From positions 20,932,005-20,996,004 of the forward strand of contig NC_063256.1 in the NCBI RefSeq assembly GCF_019578655.1: a DNA stretch of 64,000 nt. Reading direction: 5' to 3'. Below the pieces are notes generated by a model. It searched no databases. It worked only from the letters and a program-made list of their open reading frames with translations, and had not been told where the DNA came from. Below, piece after piece: positions 61,831 to 64,000 of this stretch. The DNA is from Ricinus communis (Eukaryota > Streptophyta > Magnoliopsida > Malpighiales > Euphorbiaceae). How positions within the stretch are numbered: position 1 is the stretch's first letter; each line of letters starts with the position of its first letter. The translations under genes and the position numbers were made by a program.

Positions 61831-62499
61831 AGCATGATGCATAGGATGCATGATGCACGTGCTATGAACAAGGACAAAAGAAAAAAATGATTAGCACACA
61901 CACAGTAGTATACAATTCATCATTCCAACCTTATTACTCTTACACACGGTTCATGGTGAGTCTTTTTTTCCTAGAATTTTTGGCTTGGGCGTTCTATCAA
62001 GGCCCGACGTGCATGTCATAATCTCTCAAAGCAGATTTAGTCAAAATAAGGTGATGTTTCTCAATGTAGGCATAAAAGCCTGCATATTTTGGGCCTGGGG
62101 CTAGTTCCACATTTAGGCTAAGGCCTTTCAATATTTGGGCTTAAAACACTTATAATAAAGAACAAATCATATAGCAAGCAAGAGGGTACCTAGGGGAGAT
62201 GACTAGGGTCATTACCATGAGTTGAGTCTTGGGTAAGGATAAAAGGCTCCCACAAGTAAAAAGTATTCTTCCTTGGCTCGTCTCTCACTCAAGGGTCCAT
62301 GCGACGAAGGAAATACACTCATTATTTATGAGTGATGGTAGCCAGTATCGCAATTCTAGGATTCGAGTGGAACCAAAGAACCGCTAGCCGACGCCATATA
62401 GGGGCCAATGTGTACAATGTGTGAAAATATAGTAATGCAAGAATAATTTGTTAAATAATAAATTTAAAGATAAACATACACTAGAATTAGCTTCTTTTA
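61831..62499 (-). other. Untranslated leader of the minus-strand family A element
   Basis: It is conserved with the leaders at 16,793-17,507 and 20,175-20,897 in reverse orientation. Confidence 0.65.
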
Positions 62500-62518
62500 T
62501 CCCCAGCGGAGTCGCCAC
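62500..62518 (-). other. Intact family A primer-binding site
   Basis: GTGGCGACTCCGCTGGGGA directly follows the LTR end ACTTACA. It is the best preserved of the three sites and defines the LTR boundary for the family. A tRNA-Arg-type primer, as reported for Tat/Ogre, is my reading. Confidence 0.8.
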
Positions 62519-64000
62519 TGTAAGTGATTATTTCGGGCGCGCACCCAATTGTCTTTACCAACTACAAAACTGTAAGGTTGAAGTGATTGAATGTGGATTC
62601 CGTCTATCGTTTTCAACCTAATTGGGAACATGCTAACTAATCACTAAGATTAGCGCAGAAATGGGAGTTACCACCCGGTATTCACCAGGCACTTTTACTA
62701 ATGAGTGACGTTTCTCAGATTCCATAAGGAGACTTACGCCATAGTGTCCAAAGATGGATCCGGAAGCCAACTTCCTTATTTGTGTATATTAGTCTTTAAA
62801 TTTATTGTTTAACAAAATACTCCCTATAAATGCAAGCAACTTTATACGCAGGCATGCCAAAACAACACACAATACACCTAAGTCTAGCCCATTTTATTTA
62901 AGCCCAACCCATATTTAAGTTATTAATCTAACTTATTAACCAATTATGTATAAGGCCCTCCTATTCTAGCCCAATTAAATGTTATGCTCTTTGGATTCCA
63001 GCCTTTAAGTCTATGAACTACTTATTATGAGGAGGCTCGTCCATTGTGATCTCAACCCTAATTAAGTTCAAACCTTAACTAAACATGCTAAAGCCTGCTA
63101 GTCTAATTTGAAATTAGGGTTTAGGCCCAGTTACGGTGGATTAACCTATTCGACTATCAAATTCGTGTTGGATCAATTTTTAGCCCTAAGTCTATATGAC
63201 CCATTTTTATTAATCAGTCACTATACGGTAAATAAAAATAAGGAAAATAGAGTAGAAAGGAAAATTCTAACTATTACAAACCGCCTACAACTACGATTGT
63301 AAAATCGAAAAGACTTGAAACTATATAAAGGCCGAGAATACATCGAAATACACCAAAAATATAAAGAATATAGTGTCCAGCTTGATCACTCGATCGACTA
63401 TGCATGAAGAGCCGATCGGCTCTAGAGTCTCAAGGCAAGTTTCTATTGTTTTCCTTCGTTCACCAATACAATCTCACACTCTAGAGCCGATTTTTACATG
63501 CACATGTGTTAAAAATTTATTAGGATAAGATAAAATGGATAAAAAATAATAAACTAAAAGTTACAAAAGCAAAAAAACTCTAAATCAATAAAATCCTAAA
63601 TCTTATAAACTAATAGAAGATTATCAAAACAAAAGAACCATGTTTTATCAGGCTTAATTACTTAATCATATTAGTAAATAGATTCAAATATTAACCCTAT
63701 AACATGTTTTTAATGAAATCTAAAACCTTAATTGGCAAAAAAATCATATATAAGAAAAAATCTAATTCTTAATATCATATTCAAAATCCTATTATTATGC
63801 ATATTAATAAAAACACCTAATCTAATTATATTCACCAAAGATCAAAACCCTAATCATGTTTCTAAAATAAATAACATAAAAAAATACAAGAGGGAAGAGA
63901 ATCGAATGCGTTGGTATAGAATCTAGCAGCAGCAATCCTTCCTGCTAGGCGAGATCTTTGAGCATTGCTAGGCTACTCTTTCTTTACTTAAAAAGTAATT
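62519..64000 (-). mobile_element. Family A LTR, copy 5 (5' LTR, minus), runs off the window
   Basis: It aligns with the right two thirds of copy 1 in reverse. It includes an AGCCGATCGGCTC palindrome at about 63,410-63,423. Its start lies beyond base 64,000. Confidence 0.8.

Noticed and set aside
1..64000. tRNA, rRNA and snRNA genes
   Set aside because: I looked for A/B box words with cloverleaf arms, rRNA signature words and snRNA promoters and found none that I could support; a covariance-model scan would be decisive.

Overview
The window is nuclear DNA of a flowering plant, almost certainly a eudicot. It is very AT-rich, has long gene-poor stretches, holds layered and decayed LTR retrotransposons and an endogenous plant pararetrovirus remnant, and carries one ordinary plant gene with GT-AG introns. 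I cannot fix the species from sequence alone. A woody or Euphorbiaceae-like dicot would fit, but that is a guess.

Layout. 1-773 is the right end of an LTR, probably Ty3/gypsy. 774-12,876 is AT-rich sequence holding exon-like fragments of an unrecognised gene (1,231-2,115, minus), a broken Caulimoviridae polymerase with an adjoining promoter-like stretch (about 3,930-7,331, minus), a small GC-rich island (9,340-9,590) and several old tandem repeats. From 12,877 to about 45,540 lies a nest of retrotransposons. An Athila-like 5' end (LTR, tRNA-Asp-type primer site, gag start) is cut at 14,498 by a Tat-type gypsy element, here called family A. A second, more complete family A element (20,011-34,178) carries gag, protease, RT, two RNase H domains, integrase and, on the opposite strand, a plant mobile domain (PMD) gene with an apparent intron. 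It sits between a minus-strand LTR of a related family (B, 18,880-20,010) and a second PMD remnant on the plus strand (35,100-36,690). A small element with long terminal repeats and little coding capacity (36,714-39,142, minus) and a decayed Ty1/copia element (39,150-43,370, minus) follow, then another family B LTR (44,390-45,540, minus).

The only gene that looks functional is at 49,789-54,654 (plus). It has nine coding exons, predicts 456 residues, and belongs to the plant endonuclease/exonuclease/phosphatase family with EF-hands (the Arabidopsis At1g02270 type). Its reading frame is intact and every intron has GT-AG ends. Intron 6 holds an LTR-like insertion.

From 55,300 to the end the window holds AT-rich DNA, a 92-bp tandem repeat, a solo family A LTR (57,925-60,083) that seems to lie inside an older inverted-repeat element, and a minus-strand family A element (60,722 to beyond 64,000) reduced to LTR, leader, gag stub and partial LTR.

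Nothing looks like a wholly new system. The most interesting items are the two PMD copies carried by retrotransposons, the clusters of palindromic words inside the family A LTR, the pararetroviral remnant, and the split catalytic domain of the EF-hand nuclease.
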